Shown here in pieces: positions 17,772-27,525 of a DNA stretch of 64,000 bases. The position numbers and the translations under genes were made by a program. The stretch is from Alphaproteobacteria bacterium. Lineage in GTDB: Bacteria; Pseudomonadota; Alphaproteobacteria; Micavibrionales; Micavibrionaceae. How positions within the stretch are numbered: the first letter of the stretch is position 1; each line of letters starts with the position of its first letter. The stretch is taken from NCBI GenBank assembly GCA_020442385.1, contig JAGRKE010000006.1, positions 62,001 through 126,000 of the forward strand. The letters are read 5' to 3'. The notes under the pieces were generated by a model. It made no database searches. It saw nothing but the letters and a program-made list of their open reading frames with translations, and was not told the origin of the DNA.

Positions 17772-18479
17772 ATGACAACGGAAACACTCAGGAATCCTTT
17801 TGTTTCAACCGACACACTTCCGGCCTATATCCGAAACTTCGTTTTGCTGAACAATGAGCTAAAGGGTCTGAAGGTCGGCCTGATCCACGCCGTCACAAAC
17901 CCGGACAAAATTGCAGAAGAAGAGAAAGCCAAAGACGTGATGGCTGAAGCCTGGAAGCGTTATTATGACGGGCTTCAGGACTGGATGAAAAATCTGTTTG
18001 CGCGCTTTTATGCCTTCTACGACGGCCGTATAGACTATCTGAGCACTCTGGAATCCGAACTGAATAAAGAAATCGAAAATTTGAAGGACAAAGATCCCGC
18101 GCTTGCGCACGAACTTGAACATATCAAGGACGAGGTTGTAGATCTTAAAGAGGAAGCCAAAAGCAGAAAACAATCTTTTGCCGATAGAGCCGATGAAGAC
18201 GAGCCGATTGATGAAGACGAGTTTGATAACATGTATGAAGAAGCGGAAAATCACACACGCCGTACAAGAAGCGCCGCCAGCCGATTCTACCAAAGAATGA
18301 GAAATTTCTACCGAAACCGCTGGGGGAGAAACAGAGCGAATGAGGCTGACACATCCATGGGCACCGCACCGGGCAACGCTTCCAATAACTTCAATGATGA
18401 TGACAGCAGCGATGATGAAGGCTTTGACTTAGACGGTCTGAATAACATCGATCTGGGACCAGAACCCGAACCCGCTTAA
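17772..18479 (+). CDS. Unknown acidic coiled-coil protein
   Basis: 235 residues, cytoplasmic, family not recognised. Residues about 1-85 are helical and rich in aromatic residues (YYDGLQDWMKNLFARFYAFYDG). About 85-140 is a strong coiled coil of alternating Glu/Lys and leucines. A basic arginine-rich patch follows (HTRRTRSAASRFYQRMRNFYRNRWGRN in pieces, about 165-190), then a very acidic Asp/Asn tail. The ATG at 17772 is preferred to an in-frame TTG ten codons earlier. Its last four bases overlap the convergent membrane protein gene. The basic patch plus acidic tail suggests a scaffold or nucleic-acid contact, but no function can be claimed. Confidence 0.7.
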   Translation: MTTETLRNPFVSTDTLPAYIRNFVLLNNELKGLKVGLIHAVTNPDKIAEEEKAKDVMAEAWKRYYDGLQDWMKNLFARFYAFYDGRIDYLSTLESELNKEIENLKDKDPALAHELEHIKDEVVDLKEEAKSRKQSFADRADEDEPIDEDEFDNMYEEAENHTRRTRSAASRFYQRMRNFYRNRWGRNRANEADTSMGTAPGNASNNFNDDDSSDDEGFDLDGLNNIDLGPEPEPA

Positions 18480-18835
18480 AACACCCAGCGTTGTGGGTTG
18501 GTAATTGGCTGGTCAGCGCGCAGCGCGCGAAAGCCCCGGAAGCACCGCACCAGAAGCCAGAAGAACCAAAGCACAAAGATCAGGAAGCCAAGGAAGAAAA
18601 AGCCTAGCATCACGCCGACCATCATCAACGCCCAGCTTTTCCAAAAGGTCTGGAACAAAAAGCTGACATGGCTCTGTAAAACCTCGTCTACCTTTTCTCT
18701 TTCAAGATAGGTCCAGATCACACCCAAAATCGTCGTGAAACCGAGCGTAAACGCCCCGGCCGCATAGATCAGGTAAATCAGCATCAAACTATCTTTTGTA
18801 TTTTTAAGAACGTGATCGGGAATCTGTTCACTCAT
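18476..18835 (-). CDS. Small membrane protein, DUF4870-like
   Basis: 119 residues with about three membrane segments (about 18-42, 68-100). The pattern 'LIYLIYAAG...GVIWTYLERE...SHVSFLFQTFWKSW' and the tail 'VRCFRGFRALRADQPITNP' match the DUF4870-like group of small inner-membrane proteins, whose role is unknown. It lies 75 bases upstream of, and in the same direction as, nothing obvious; aspS is transcribed toward it, so it may be the last gene of that transcript. Confidence 0.7.
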   Translation of the reverse strand: MSEQIPDHVLKNTKDSLMLIYLIYAAGAFTLGFTTILGVIWTYLEREKVDEVLQSHVSFLFQTFWKSWALMMVGVMLGFFFLGFLIFVLWFFWLLVRCFRGFRALRADQPITNPQRWVF

Positions 18836-18910
18836 CGGGAAGGCCTTTTAAAACCACTTATGTCTTTAAGGCTACCGCGAGAATGGAAAAAGATCAATGC
18901 GCGAAGATGC

Positions 18911-20761
18911 TTAAGCCGCTTCTTCGGAATCAACGGCCTTTTTCGGCAAGTTCAGCTTGATATGAAGATCCTTAAGCTGCTCGGGCGTAATATCGGACGG
19001 CGCATTCATCATCGCATCTTCATATTGGCCGTTCATTACAAAGGCATAAACCTCGCGCAAATTCGGCTCATCCGCCAGCAACATCACAATACGGTCCAAA
19101 CCAAAAGCCAATCCGCCGTGCGGCGGCGCGCCGTAGCGCATCGCATTCAGCATGCCGCCAAATTCCGCTTCCAGAACCTCGCGCCCATATCCGGCCAGGC
19201 CAAAAGCCTTTTCCATGATTTCCGGCTTGTGATTACGGATCGCGCCGGATGCCAGCTCAAACCCGTTACAAACACAGTCATATTGATAGGCCAGAATTTC
19301 TTCCGGATTTTTATTTTCCAACGCCTCCATGCCGCCTTGGGGCATTGAAAACGGGTTGTGCGAGAAATCAATTTTTTGCGCCTTATCATCAAATTCATAC
19401 ATCGGGAAATCAACAATCCAGCAGAATTTGTAAACACCGCTCTCGCGCGCAGCCACGTGCCCCCCCTCGATCACGCTCAGTGAATCACAGATCGCATCGC
19501 GCGCCTTGCCAGCGAATTTTGCGGCGTCCTTTTCCTGATTACAGATAAAGAAGATGGCATCGCCCTCTTCCAGACCGGCGATTTTCTTAAGCTCATCTTG
19601 CGCGGCAGCGGGAATGAATTTCGCAATTGGGCCTGCACCCTCACCGTCCTTAAACAGCACATAGCCCAGCCCCGGCGCGCCTTCGCCCTGCGCCCAGCTA
19701 TTAAGCTTGTCAAAGAAGCTGCGCGGCTGGTCGGCCACGGCTGGCGCGCGGATCGCGCGGACAACACCGCCAGAGGCGATTACGCCTTTGAACGCCTTGA
19801 ATTCAACATCGTCGCGGGCAAACACGTCGGTAACATCCACAATCTCCAGCGGGTTACGCAGATCCGGCTTGTCAGAGCCGTATTTCAGCATCGCATCGGC
19901 ATAGGTCAGGTTCGGCAGCCATTGCACGTCGCGTTTTTCACCTGTGAAATCGGCGAATTCTTCGAAGATGCCCTGCACGACAGGCTGAATTGTTGCATGC
20001 ACTTCGTCTTGCGTCACGAAACTCATCTCAACATCAAGCTGATAGAATTCAGCGAGACGGTCTGCGCGGCCATCTTCATCGCGGAAACAGGGCGCAATCT
20101 GGAAATAACGGTCAAAGCCGCCCATCATCAAAAGCTGCTTAAACATCTGTGGCGCCTGCGGCAGCGCATAAAACTTACCAGGGTGCAAACGTGACGGCAC
20201 AAGATAATCGCGCGCACCTTCAGGTGAGCTGGCCGTTAGGATTGGCGTCTGAAACTCCTGAAAACCCTTATCCCACATACGTTTGCGCATAGACGAAACG
20301 ACATTGTTGCGCAGGCGGATATTCTTTTGCATTTTCTCGCGGCGCAAATCGATATAGCGGTATTTCAGGCGGATTTCCTCACCGGCCTGATCATCATCGG
20401 CGACTTGGAACGGAATAACATCGGCCGCGCCTTGCAACTCGGCCTGCTCGATATAAATTTCAATCTCGCCCGTTGCCATTTTGGAGTTTACCGCCTCGGC
20501 CGCGCGCGCCTTGACTGTTCCTGTGACAGTAATCACGGACTCATTGCGCCATTTTTCAACAGTCTTAAGAAGGTCAGACCCCTCCTCAATCACACACTGG
20601 GTCAAACCATATGTGTCACGAAGATCAATAAACAAAACGCCGCCATGATCGCGAATTTTGTGAATCCAGCCTGACAGGCGAACCGTTTGGTCCACATTGT
20701 CTTTTCGCAGGTCGGCGCAGGTATGTGTTCTAAAGTCATGCATGGCGAGTGTTATACCCAT
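18911..20761 (-). CDS. aspS: Aspartate-tRNA ligase
   Basis: 616 residues, the bacterial-type length with the inserted GAD domain. An OB-fold anticodon domain is at the N-terminus, then class II core motifs. The 20761 ATG has GAAGGG 8 bases upstream; the family usually begins at the inner 'MHDFRTHTC', which is an ATG at 20743, so either start is possible. The anticodon loop region reads 'RDHGG' with histidine, the form seen in non-discriminating enzymes that also charge tRNA-Asn, whereas E. coli has leucine there. If so, the cell would use GatCAB for Asn-tRNA. Confidence 0.96.
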   Translation of the reverse strand: MGITLAMHDFRTHTCADLRKDNVDQTVRLSGWIHKIRDHGGVLFIDLRDTYGLTQCVIEEGSDLLKTVEKWRNESVITVTGTVKARAAEAVNSKMATGEIEIYIEQAELQGAADVIPFQVADDDQAGEEIRLKYRYIDLRREKMQKNIRLRNNVVSSMRKRMWDKGFQEFQTPILTASSPEGARDYLVPSRLHPGKFYALPQAPQMFKQLLMMGGFDRYFQIAPCFRDEDGRADRLAEFYQLDVEMSFVTQDEVHATIQPVVQGIFEEFADFTGEKRDVQWLPNLTYADAMLKYGSDKPDLRNPLEIVDVTDVFARDDVEFKAFKGVIASGGVVRAIRAPAVADQPRSFFDKLNSWAQGEGAPGLGYVLFKDGEGAGPIAKFIPAAAQDELKKIAGLEEGDAIFFICNQEKDAAKFAGKARDAICDSLSVIEGGHVAARESGVYKFCWIVDFPMYEFDDKAQKIDFSHNPFSMPQGGMEALENKNPEEILAYQYDCVCNGFELASGAIRNHKPEIMEKAFGLAGYGREVLEAEFGGMLNAMRYGAPPHGGLAFGLDRIVMLLADEPNLREVYAFVMNGQYEDAMMNAPSDITPEQLKDLHIKLNLPKKAVDSEEAA

Positions 20762-20835
20762 TTAAAGCGCCCTTCGTAAATAGTTTTTATAAAGAAGCAC
20801 TTGGATATTTGAGAAAGAGGCTGTAAACATCACGA

Positions 20836-21987
20836 ATGATTATAAAAAGCCAAGACGAACTCATCCATTTTTGCCGGGAATTAGAACGCCATTCCTTCAT
20901 CACCATTGATACGGAATTCCTGCGCGAGAAAACCTATTATCCAAAGCTTTGCCTGATCCAACTCAGTGGCCCTGATGGAAAGGCCAAGGCCATTGACCCG
21001 CTTGAGGGCAATCTAAACCTCACCCCGCTTTATGATTTGCTTGCCAATAAAGATGTTCTCAAGGTTTTTCACGCCGCGCGGCAGGATTTAGAGATTTTCT
21101 ATCACCTTACCGGCAAGGTGGTTGAACCATTTTTCGATACACAAATCGCGGCCATGGTCTGCGGCTATGGCGATTCCGTGGGCTATGAAAGCCTTGTGAA
21201 AAACATCACCGACAACAAGCTGGACAAAAGCGTGCAATATACGGATTGGTCGCAGCGCCCACTGTCTGAGCGACAAATTGATTATGCGCTGGGCGATGTG
21301 ACCTATCTGGTCGATATTTACAAACATCTCTCCGAGATGCTAGAGGCACGCGGACGCACCTCATGGGTTTATCAGGAAGAAGAAATTCTGGCCGATCCAG
21401 CCACCTATGAGAACCGCCCTGAAGAGGCATGGAAGCGCATTAAAGTGCGCTCACCAAAGCCAAAAACATTGGCAATTCTACGCGATCTAGCCGCTTGGCG
21501 TGAAAAACGCGCTCAAGAAAAAGACATCCCGCGCCCATGGGTGATGCGCGATGACACGCTGGCCGATATGGCCGCGCAAGCTCCGCACGATGCCAAGCAC
21601 CTCTCGAAAATTCGCAATATGCCCAAAGACCTTGCGGAAGGATCGATCGGTGAAACACTGCTAAAAATCATCAAAGACGCGCAAAAATCGGATAAGAAAA
21701 AATGGCCGAAGGTCGAGCGTAAAAAGCCGCCCGCACCGCATGTCTCCGCGACCATGGATATTTTAAGGCTATTTTTGAAAGTTCAATGCGCCCAGCATGA
21801 TGTTGCGACAAAGCTGATTGCGGATAAAGACGATATCGAACGGCTCGCGACCGAAGCTACCCCCGATATTCCCGCCATGAAAGGCTGGCGTTACGAGGTG
21901 TTCGGCCAGTATGTTGAAAAATTAAAAAAGGGTGAGTTGGCGATCGGCCTTGATGGCGATACAATCAAGCTGTTTGAAACCAAATAG
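20836..21987 (+). CDS. rnd: Ribonuclease D
   Basis: 383 residues. DEDD exonuclease domain with 'FITIDTEFLREKTYYP' (DxE), 'FHAARQDLEIFY' and 'YALGDVTYLVDIY' (about residues 20-170), then one or two HRDC-like domains. RNase D trims tRNA 3' ends. It diverges from aspS, with the 74-base gap holding both starts. Confidence 0.95.
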   Translation: MIIKSQDELIHFCRELERHSFITIDTEFLREKTYYPKLCLIQLSGPDGKAKAIDPLEGNLNLTPLYDLLANKDVLKVFHAARQDLEIFYHLTGKVVEPFFDTQIAAMVCGYGDSVGYESLVKNITDNKLDKSVQYTDWSQRPLSERQIDYALGDVTYLVDIYKHLSEMLEARGRTSWVYQEEEILADPATYENRPEEAWKRIKVRSPKPKTLAILRDLAAWREKRAQEKDIPRPWVMRDDTLADMAAQAPHDAKHLSKIRNMPKDLAEGSIGETLLKIIKDAQKSDKKKWPKVERKKPPAPHVSATMDILRLFLKVQCAQHDVATKLIADKDDIERLATEATPDIPAMKGWRYEVFGQYVEKLKKGELAIGLDGDTIKLFETK

Positions 21988-21999
21988 CGCGCACCAACA

Positions 22000-22485
22000 A
22001 TGAAAACCCTGTTCCTCCTCCGCCATGCGGAAAGCCCGATGAACGCCCCGACAGATCGGGAACGCACCCTTAGCGATGCTGGAGCGGCCTATTCAAAAAC
22101 TTTGGGCGACAAGCTTAGGCATATGAATCGCTTGCCGGATTTTATCTATTGTTCTCCGGCTCGCCGCACGCAAGAGACCTTGAAAAATCTGGAGTTGAAG
22201 GTGCATGGCGAACAGCCAGAGCGTCTGTATAACGCGCCCGCAGGCGATCTTTTGCATTTCATCCAAAGCACGAAAGACAGCGTTAACGCGCTGATGGTTA
22301 TCGCCCATAATCCGGGCATTCATGCGCTGGCGATGATGCTCATGGATAATAGTGATCAGCTAAAAACCTCGTCTTTGCACTATGGCTATCCGCCCGGCTC
22401 CTTAACCATTCTAGATTGTCCTTGTGAAAGCTGGCGCGATATTCAGCCTGGTGAAAACAGGTTGATAGAACTGATTATGCCTTAA
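22000..22485 (+). CDS. SixA-like phosphohistidine phosphatase
   Basis: 161 residues of the histidine phosphatase superfamily. 'LFLLRHAES' gives the catalytic RHA(E) motif at about residues 8-11, and the second histidine is in 'IAHNPGIH' near residue 103. The size and 'RTLSDAGAAYSKTLG' resemble SixA, which removes phosphate from phosphohistidine on HPt or Npr proteins. It follows rnd by 12 bases on the same strand and its last bases overlap the convergent hdaA stop. Confidence 0.85.
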   Translation: MKTLFLLRHAESPMNAPTDRERTLSDAGAAYSKTLGDKLRHMNRLPDFIYCSPARRTQETLKNLELKVHGEQPERLYNAPAGDLLHFIQSTKDSVNALMVIAHNPGIHALAMMLMDNSDQLKTSSLHYGYPPGSLTILDCPCESWRDIQPGENRLIELIMP

Positions 22486-23180
22486 AATTCCTGCAACGCC
22501 GCCATAACCTCGCGCATCAGCGGCACGGAAACGCCGCGCTTTTTGGATAGGGCGAGTTTATCGGCCTGCTCCACGATATCGCGCGCAGCGGAGAAGGAAC
22601 GCTCCATACGCGGCAGGATGTATTTGACCACGTCGTTATTCACCTTCAATTGGCGGTCGCTGAAAAGCTTGATCAGCACGGAGCCCAGCAACATATCGTC
22701 GGGCGGATGAATGCTGGCCAGTGGCGCCGCGCGAAAACGCGAGGCCAGATCAGCAATCGCAAAGTCAGCATGCGAAGGTGCCATGCGCGAGGTCACAAGA
22801 AAGGTGCGCCCCTCCTCTTTGAAAATATTATAAAGATGGAACAGCGTTGTCTCGGCCTCACGATAGCCCAGCCACGGATCAACCCCGTCAATCACGATGT
22901 TTTGATTTACGCCCGCAATTTGCTCGGCGCTACGGGAAATCAGCATCTCCGGCTTTACAATTTCCGCCCCGGTTTTATCACGCCACACCGCGGCCAAATG
23001 CGTCTTACCGCTTGCCGCCGGGCCGGTAATCACTAGCACGGGCGCAGGCCAGTCCGGCCAGCGATCGATCCAGCTCACCGCATCCTTATTACATGGTCCG
23101 ATCAGATAATCTTCCAGCCCCAGCGCCGTGCGCCCGGCCAAATCCAGAGGAATTTGCTGCGCCTTGGAAAGCTTAGGCAT
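22482..23180 (-). CDS. hdaA: HdaA, DnaA-inactivating AAA+ protein
   Basis: 232 residues. Related to the DnaA AAA+ core: Walker A 'GPAASGKTHLA' near residue 53-62, a weak Walker B region 'NIVIDGVDPW', sensor-like 'FLVTSRMAPS', and a lid domain. It lacks the DnaA N-terminus and DNA-binding domain and starts with a clamp-binding type peptide ('QQIPLDL', residues 8-14), as Hda/HdaA do. These proteins join the sliding clamp to trigger ATP hydrolysis by DnaA. It overlaps the upstream permease gene by 8 bases. Confidence 0.9.
   Translation of the reverse strand: MPKLSKAQQIPLDLAGRTALGLEDYLIGPCNKDAVSWIDRWPDWPAPVLVITGPAASGKTHLAAVWRDKTGAEIVKPEMLISRSAEQIAGVNQNIVIDGVDPWLGYREAETTLFHLYNIFKEEGRTFLVTSRMAPSHADFAIADLASRFRAAPLASIHPPDDMLLGSVLIKLFSDRQLKVNNDVVKYILPRMERSFSAARDIVEQADKLALSKKRGVSVPLMREVMAALQEF
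22520..22544 (+). terminator. Possible terminator for rnd-sixA inside hdaA
   Basis: GCGGC-(8)-GCCGC followed two bases later by TTTTT, about 35 bases after the sixA stop and within the 3' end of the convergent hdaA gene. The stem is short, so this is tentative. Confidence 0.3.
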
Positions 23181-24267
23181 TGCCTTTTCCTTTTGCAGAT
23201 TTTTTAGAGCCGTTATAGAGGCTGCTTTGTTTATATTGCTTCAGTCCGAAGGCTGCCAAGACGCCAATCACGGCCGCCACCGGCACGGCCAAGAACATGC
23301 CCAGAATACCGAACAAAGCCCCGCCCGCGAGCAGCGCAAAGAAAATCCAAAGCGGGTGCAGCCCGACACTTTTCCCAACCAGTTTGGGCGTGATGAAATT
23401 ACCTTCAATCAGCTGCCCACCCAGAAAGATGCCAGCAATTGTAAGCACAAATAACCAATCGCTACTTTGGAACCAGGCGACCAAAACCCCGACAATCAAA
23501 CCAACGCTCGAGCCGACCATCGGAATAATCGACAAAACACCAGAAAGCAAGCCAATCAAAAACCCATACTTCAGGCCCGCAAACGATAAAGCCAGCCCAT
23601 AGGCAATCGCTAGAATGAAGGCAACCGTGAGCTGCCCACGGATAAAGCCGGAAAGCTTGGTATCAATTTGTTCGATCAAATCTGTAATTGTCTCTTTGTG
23701 ATCGCGCGGCATAATATCATTCACCCACTGCTTAAGTCTGTTCCATTCCTTCATAGCAAAATAAGCCACAACAGGCGTAAAAATTGTGACCGAGATAAAA
23801 TTCAAGAACGCCTGCCCGCCAGCCCATATGCTCTCAATCAGCGTTTTTCCAACCCCGAAGGCGGCGCTTAAATGCTCCTTAAACAGCGCTTTAAATTCTT
23901 CAGGGCCTGCTTGGCCGGTTAGAGCCTGCACCCGGTCGGTTAAGGGTTGTAGCCAACTCCAGATACCATCAACATATTTAGGCATATCAGCCGAAAGCTG
24001 TAAGAACTGATCATAAGCCAACGGCAAAATAGCGGCAAAAATCGCAATCACAGCGACAAAGAACAGCCCAAGAATAATCAGCGCCGCCGGACCGCGCGGA
24101 ATGCGGAATTTGCGTAAAGCTTCCACCAGCGGATTAAGCAGATAAGCAATGGCAAAGCCCAAAACAAACGGCAAGAGCACCGCTTTAAAAATAAAAACAA
24201 ATAGCAAAGCGAGTACAAACGTCCCGCTCCAAAACATAAATTGCTTTTGTGTGTTCATTACGGCCAT
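23173..24267 (-). CDS. AI-2E/PerM family membrane protein
   Basis: 364 residues with about seven to eight membrane segments in the order typical of the PerM/AI-2E family, including the N-terminal pair, a soluble middle part (about 75-140) and the 'FLGGQLIEGNFITPKLVGKSVGLHPLWIF' signature near residue 300. Members are proposed exporters or ion-coupled permeases; the substrate is unknown. It sits between DUF2066 (3 bases) and hdaA (overlap), an arrangement conserved in alphaproteobacteria. Confidence 0.88.
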   Translation of the reverse strand: MAVMNTQKQFMFWSGTFVLALLFVFIFKAVLLPFVLGFAIAYLLNPLVEALRKFRIPRGPAALIILGLFFVAVIAIFAAILPLAYDQFLQLSADMPKYVDGIWSWLQPLTDRVQALTGQAGPEEFKALFKEHLSAAFGVGKTLIESIWAGGQAFLNFISVTIFTPVVAYFAMKEWNRLKQWVNDIMPRDHKETITDLIEQIDTKLSGFIRGQLTVAFILAIAYGLALSFAGLKYGFLIGLLSGVLSIIPMVGSSVGLIVGVLVAWFQSSDWLFVLTIAGIFLGGQLIEGNFITPKLVGKSVGLHPLWIFFALLAGGALFGILGMFLAVPVAAVIGVLAAFGLKQYKQSSLYNGSKKSAKGKGNA

Positions 24268-24270
24268 GGC

Positions 24271-25476
24271 TTAAAACCTTTGCGAAAAGCTGCCCTGCTG
24301 CGCGGGGGCGTAACGGTTGAGATAAAGCTGGTAGACCAGCGGCTTTAAACGGTTTTGAGAATCGCGCAAAGAAGCCATATCAACCTGCGGCGCGGTAAGC
24401 GTCATATTCGCTTGCTCCAGTGCCAGACGCAGGCGTGATTCGCTGCCCTGAAAAAGAAGATCAACCAGTGCGCTTTTGGGCGTTAGCGATTTCAAAACAA
24501 TGTCATTAATGCCGTAAACGCGCTGCAACGCTCTTTGCGTATCGGTCCATTCACCGAGATTTTTAAAATTCACCTGCACCTGCAAACGGTTATTCTGCGC
24601 CGCGCTGACCATAGTGCGGCTTTTCCAGTCAGTCTGCAGCGCCTGATAGACCTTGCCCACCCCTTGTGCCAAAACGGATTGAAGCGATTGACCTGTCGCA
24701 GGAACGCTCAACTCCTGTACAAGCTCCGGCCCGGCGCGGTCGGTGCGGTAGAGATGGATATTCAGCGCCCCAGCCTGCGAATCGGGAACGGCAATCGCCA
24801 GCACCGCTTCCTTGGCATTATAGCGCGCCAGCATACGGTTCAAACGGTCTTCGCGGTAGCTTAACGCCTCGTTATCGCCCACATCCTGAACATCTTCCAG
24901 ATCGCCGAGCGGCAAAACCACAGGCACAAGACCGTTAAACCCGCCGGAATTGTTCCAAGCGCTCATCCAGGGATTCTCACGTGACCATAAAATGCTCTGA
25001 TCGTCCTCCTGGTAAAACGGCAAGATCAGAACGGGTTGGCTGCCGACATCGGAATATTCAAACCCCTGCCCCGCAAAATAACGGCGCACGGCCTCATCTT
25101 TGAAGCGGAAAGTATAAGTCCCGAGATAACGCACGGAAGAGAGCTGCTCCTTTGTGACTTCGAAATCCTGAATAAAGAGGGAGATGGTTGAAAGCTCGGG
25201 CATTTGGAATTGCTGGGCCTGCGCTTCGGGAAGCATGCGCCCGGCCATAATCTCAAACGCATCGGCCTGCGCCTGTTCAAAGGCTTTTGATTTGGCCTCC
25301 AGCGCATTGGACGCGGTTACATCAACCTGCACGCCCTCAACGGTGAAAACCGGGTTGTCGGCCATAACAGGCGAAACGATTGCCAAATAAAAAAGTGCAA
25401 GGAGAGTCCAAAAGACTGTACGCAGCGCCTGAAAAGGCTTATAGAGTAGTCCTGTATAAACGGGGCGGTTGGCCAT
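24271..25476 (-). CDS. Exported DUF2066 protein
   Basis: 401 residues with an N-terminal signal segment (about 20-40, ending near 'VMADNPVF'). The start of the mature protein, 'FTVEGVQVDVTASNALEAKSKAFEQAQADAF', and later 'LGTYTFRFKDEAVRRYF' are the DUF2066 pattern. Function unknown. First gene of the DUF2066-permease-hdaA operon and divergent from purM across 81 bases. Confidence 0.8.
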   Translation of the reverse strand: MANRPVYTGLLYKPFQALRTVFWTLLALFYLAIVSPVMADNPVFTVEGVQVDVTASNALEAKSKAFEQAQADAFEIMAGRMLPEAQAQQFQMPELSTISLFIQDFEVTKEQLSSVRYLGTYTFRFKDEAVRRYFAGQGFEYSDVGSQPVLILPFYQEDDQSILWSRENPWMSAWNNSGGFNGLVPVVLPLGDLEDVQDVGDNEALSYREDRLNRMLARYNAKEAVLAIAVPDSQAGALNIHLYRTDRAGPELVQELSVPATGQSLQSVLAQGVGKVYQALQTDWKSRTMVSAAQNNRLQVQVNFKNLGEWTDTQRALQRVYGINDIVLKSLTPKSALVDLLFQGSESRLRLALEQANMTLTAPQVDMASLRDSQNRLKPLVYQLYLNRYAPAQQGSFSQRF

Positions 25477-25557
25477 TGATAACGCTCAAAATGTTGTGTA
25501 TTTCAATCAGATGTTATAAACCTCTCGCCCAAAAGATGCAAAGCAAGATAAGAGAAA

Positions 25558-26637
25558 ATGAAGAGTAGTGCCTATAAAAATGCCGGAGTAGATATCGATG
25601 CCGCCGCCGAGCTGGTCGAGCGCATCAAACCCCACATCAAGAAAACCGCGCGCCCCGGCGTAATGAGCGGCATTGGCGGCTTTGGCGCTCTGTTTGATTT
25701 GAAGGAAACAAAATATAAAGACCCCGTTCTGGTCTCAGGCACGGACGGTGTGGGCACAAAGATCAAGGTTGCCATTGAACTAAACCGTCACGACACAATC
25801 GGGATTGATGCGGTGGCTATGTGCGTGAATGACATTGTTGTACAGGGCGCAGAGCCTTTATTCTTCCTCGATTATTTCGCCACAGGCAAGCTGGTCAATG
25901 ATGTGGCTGAGGATGTGATTGCAGGCGTCACAGAAGGTTGCCAACAAGCCGGGTGCGCACTGATTGGCGGGGAAACCGCCGAAATGCCAGGCCTATACGC
26001 CCTTGGGGATTACGATCTGGCCGGCTTTTGCGTTGGCGCGGTCGAGCGCGAAGACATGATCACGGGCGATCGCATCAGTGAAGGCGATGTCATTTTAGGC
26101 CTGTCTTCAAACGGCCTGCATTCCAACGGGTTTTCCCTTGTGCGCAAGCTGATCAAAACCACCGAAGGCTTTGACTATGAAAGCCGCGCACCTTTTGACG
26201 ATGCCCTATCTTTGGGTGAGTTGATCTTGATGCCGACACGCATCTATGTGCGCTCTTTACTTAAGGCGCTTGAAGAACAAGACGCCAGCGGCCAAACGGT
26301 TATTAAGGGGATGGCCCATATTACCGGCGGCGGCCTGTATGAAAACGTTCCGCGCGTCATTCCCGAAGGTCTAGCCGCGCAGATCGACGCCAGCACGTGG
26401 CAATTACCAACCATCTTCAAATGGCTGGCGCAGATTGGTCAGATTGATTTCCACGATATGGCCACCACGCTCAATTGCGGGATCGGCATGGCGGTTATTT
26501 GTGCCCCTGAATATGCGGACGCTTTGAGCGCCATTTTGAAAGATCAAGGCGAGAGCGTGTACCAGATCGGACGCATAACTTCGCGCGAAGCCGATGCGCC
26601 TGCGCTGATTATAAACAATATTGAATCATGGGCGTAG
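25558..26637 (+). CDS. purM: Phosphoribosylformylglycinamidine cyclo-ligase
   Basis: 359 residues, usual length. 'YKNAGVDIDAAAELV' at the N-terminus, the ATP-binding 'SGTDGVGTKIKVA' near residue 63, and 'LIGGETAEMPG' near 138. PurM closes the imidazole ring of AIR in purine synthesis. It overlaps purN by 10 bases. Confidence 0.97.
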   Translation: MKSSAYKNAGVDIDAAAELVERIKPHIKKTARPGVMSGIGGFGALFDLKETKYKDPVLVSGTDGVGTKIKVAIELNRHDTIGIDAVAMCVNDIVVQGAEPLFFLDYFATGKLVNDVAEDVIAGVTEGCQQAGCALIGGETAEMPGLYALGDYDLAGFCVGAVEREDMITGDRISEGDVILGLSSNGLHSNGFSLVRKLIKTTEGFDYESRAPFDDALSLGELILMPTRIYVRSLLKALEEQDASGQTVIKGMAHITGGGLYENVPRVIPEGLAAQIDASTWQLPTIFKWLAQIGQIDFHDMATTLNCGIGMAVICAPEYADALSAILKDQGESVYQIGRITSREADAPALIINNIESWA

Positions 26638-27227
26638 TCAGACTAGAGCGAACATTAGACCTTGCCGTCCTTATCTCCGGACGCGGCAGCAATCTTCAAG
26701 CGATCATTGATGCGTGTAAAAACCCTGAGTTTCCGGCGCGCATTGCCGTGGTTATTTCCAACAAGCCGGATGTTTACGGGCTGGAGCGGGCGCGTGATGC
26801 CGGCATTGATACGCATGTCGTTCCCCATAGCGGCCGCCCCAAAGCAGAGTTTGAAGCGCAGCTGCACGAGGTCATCTCGGATTACGATGTAAACCTGATT
26901 TGCCTGGCGGGGTTTATGCGCATTTTAAGCGCCGATTTTATTGCCAAATGGCCCAATAAAATCATCAATATTCATCCCTCGCTGCTGCCCAAACATAAAG
27001 GGCTGGATACGCATCAACGCGCCCTTGAGGCTGGCGACACGCAGAGCGGATGCACCGTGCATTATGTTGTGCCAGAAATGGATAGCGGTCCAATTATTGT
27101 ACAAAAATCTGTTCCTATTCTTGACGGCGATACGCCCGATACACTGGCTGCACGCGTGCTCGAGCAAGAGCACATCGCTTATCCCGAGGCCATAAAACTG
27201 GTTGCGCAAAAGCGTTTGAAAAACTGA
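26628..27227 (+). CDS. purN: Phosphoribosylglycinamide formyltransferase
   Basis: 199 residues. 'LISGRGSNLQAI' near residue 17 binds substrate phosphate; 'NIHPSLLPKHKG' with the catalytic Asn-His near 113 and the aspartate in 'PEMDSGPII' near 152 are present. It uses 10-formyl-THF to formylate GAR. It starts inside purM, so translation is coupled. Confidence 0.97.
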   Translation: MGVVRLERTLDLAVLISGRGSNLQAIIDACKNPEFPARIAVVISNKPDVYGLERARDAGIDTHVVPHSGRPKAEFEAQLHEVISDYDVNLICLAGFMRILSADFIAKWPNKIINIHPSLLPKHKGLDTHQRALEAGDTQSGCTVHYVVPEMDSGPIIVQKSVPILDGDTPDTLAARVLEQEHIAYPEAIKLVAQKRLKN

Positions 27228-27303
27228 ATACACCCTCTTGAAATCGGACATATTTTCCAGTCTACTCAAGAGGTAAAATAACCAATTTTAAGAGATACAC
27301 ATC

Positions 27304-27450
27304 ATGGCTCATAAACCTGTAACGCCCGATCCTGAACAAATTGAAAACGCGCAAGCCATCTGGGGCGGTTTTACAAACCTTATAAAATATTCCCTTTATG
27401 CCGTCATCGCGACACTGGTGGTTTTGGGGCTGGCTCTTATCAAATGGTAA
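27304..27450 (+). CDS. aa3-type cytochrome c oxidase subunit IV
   Basis: 48 residues, too short for routine calling. A polar N-terminus ends in 'IENAQAIWGGFTNLIKYS', then one membrane helix (about 28-47). This matches the small alphaproteobacterial aa3 oxidase subunit IV family, a single-helix partner of the cytochrome oxidase. It is not beside the other oxidase genes, which is usual for this family. An 8-bp inverted repeat (27234-27241 with 27266-27273) lies upstream. Confidence 0.75.
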   Translation: MAHKPVTPDPEQIENAQAIWGGFTNLIKYSLYAVIATLVVLGLALIKW

Positions 27451-27525
27451 GACTCTACAAATAAAACCCTAACCGCGACCGCTATTCTGCCCTATACTTA
27501 TTCGCACGAATAATTTTAGAGCGCC

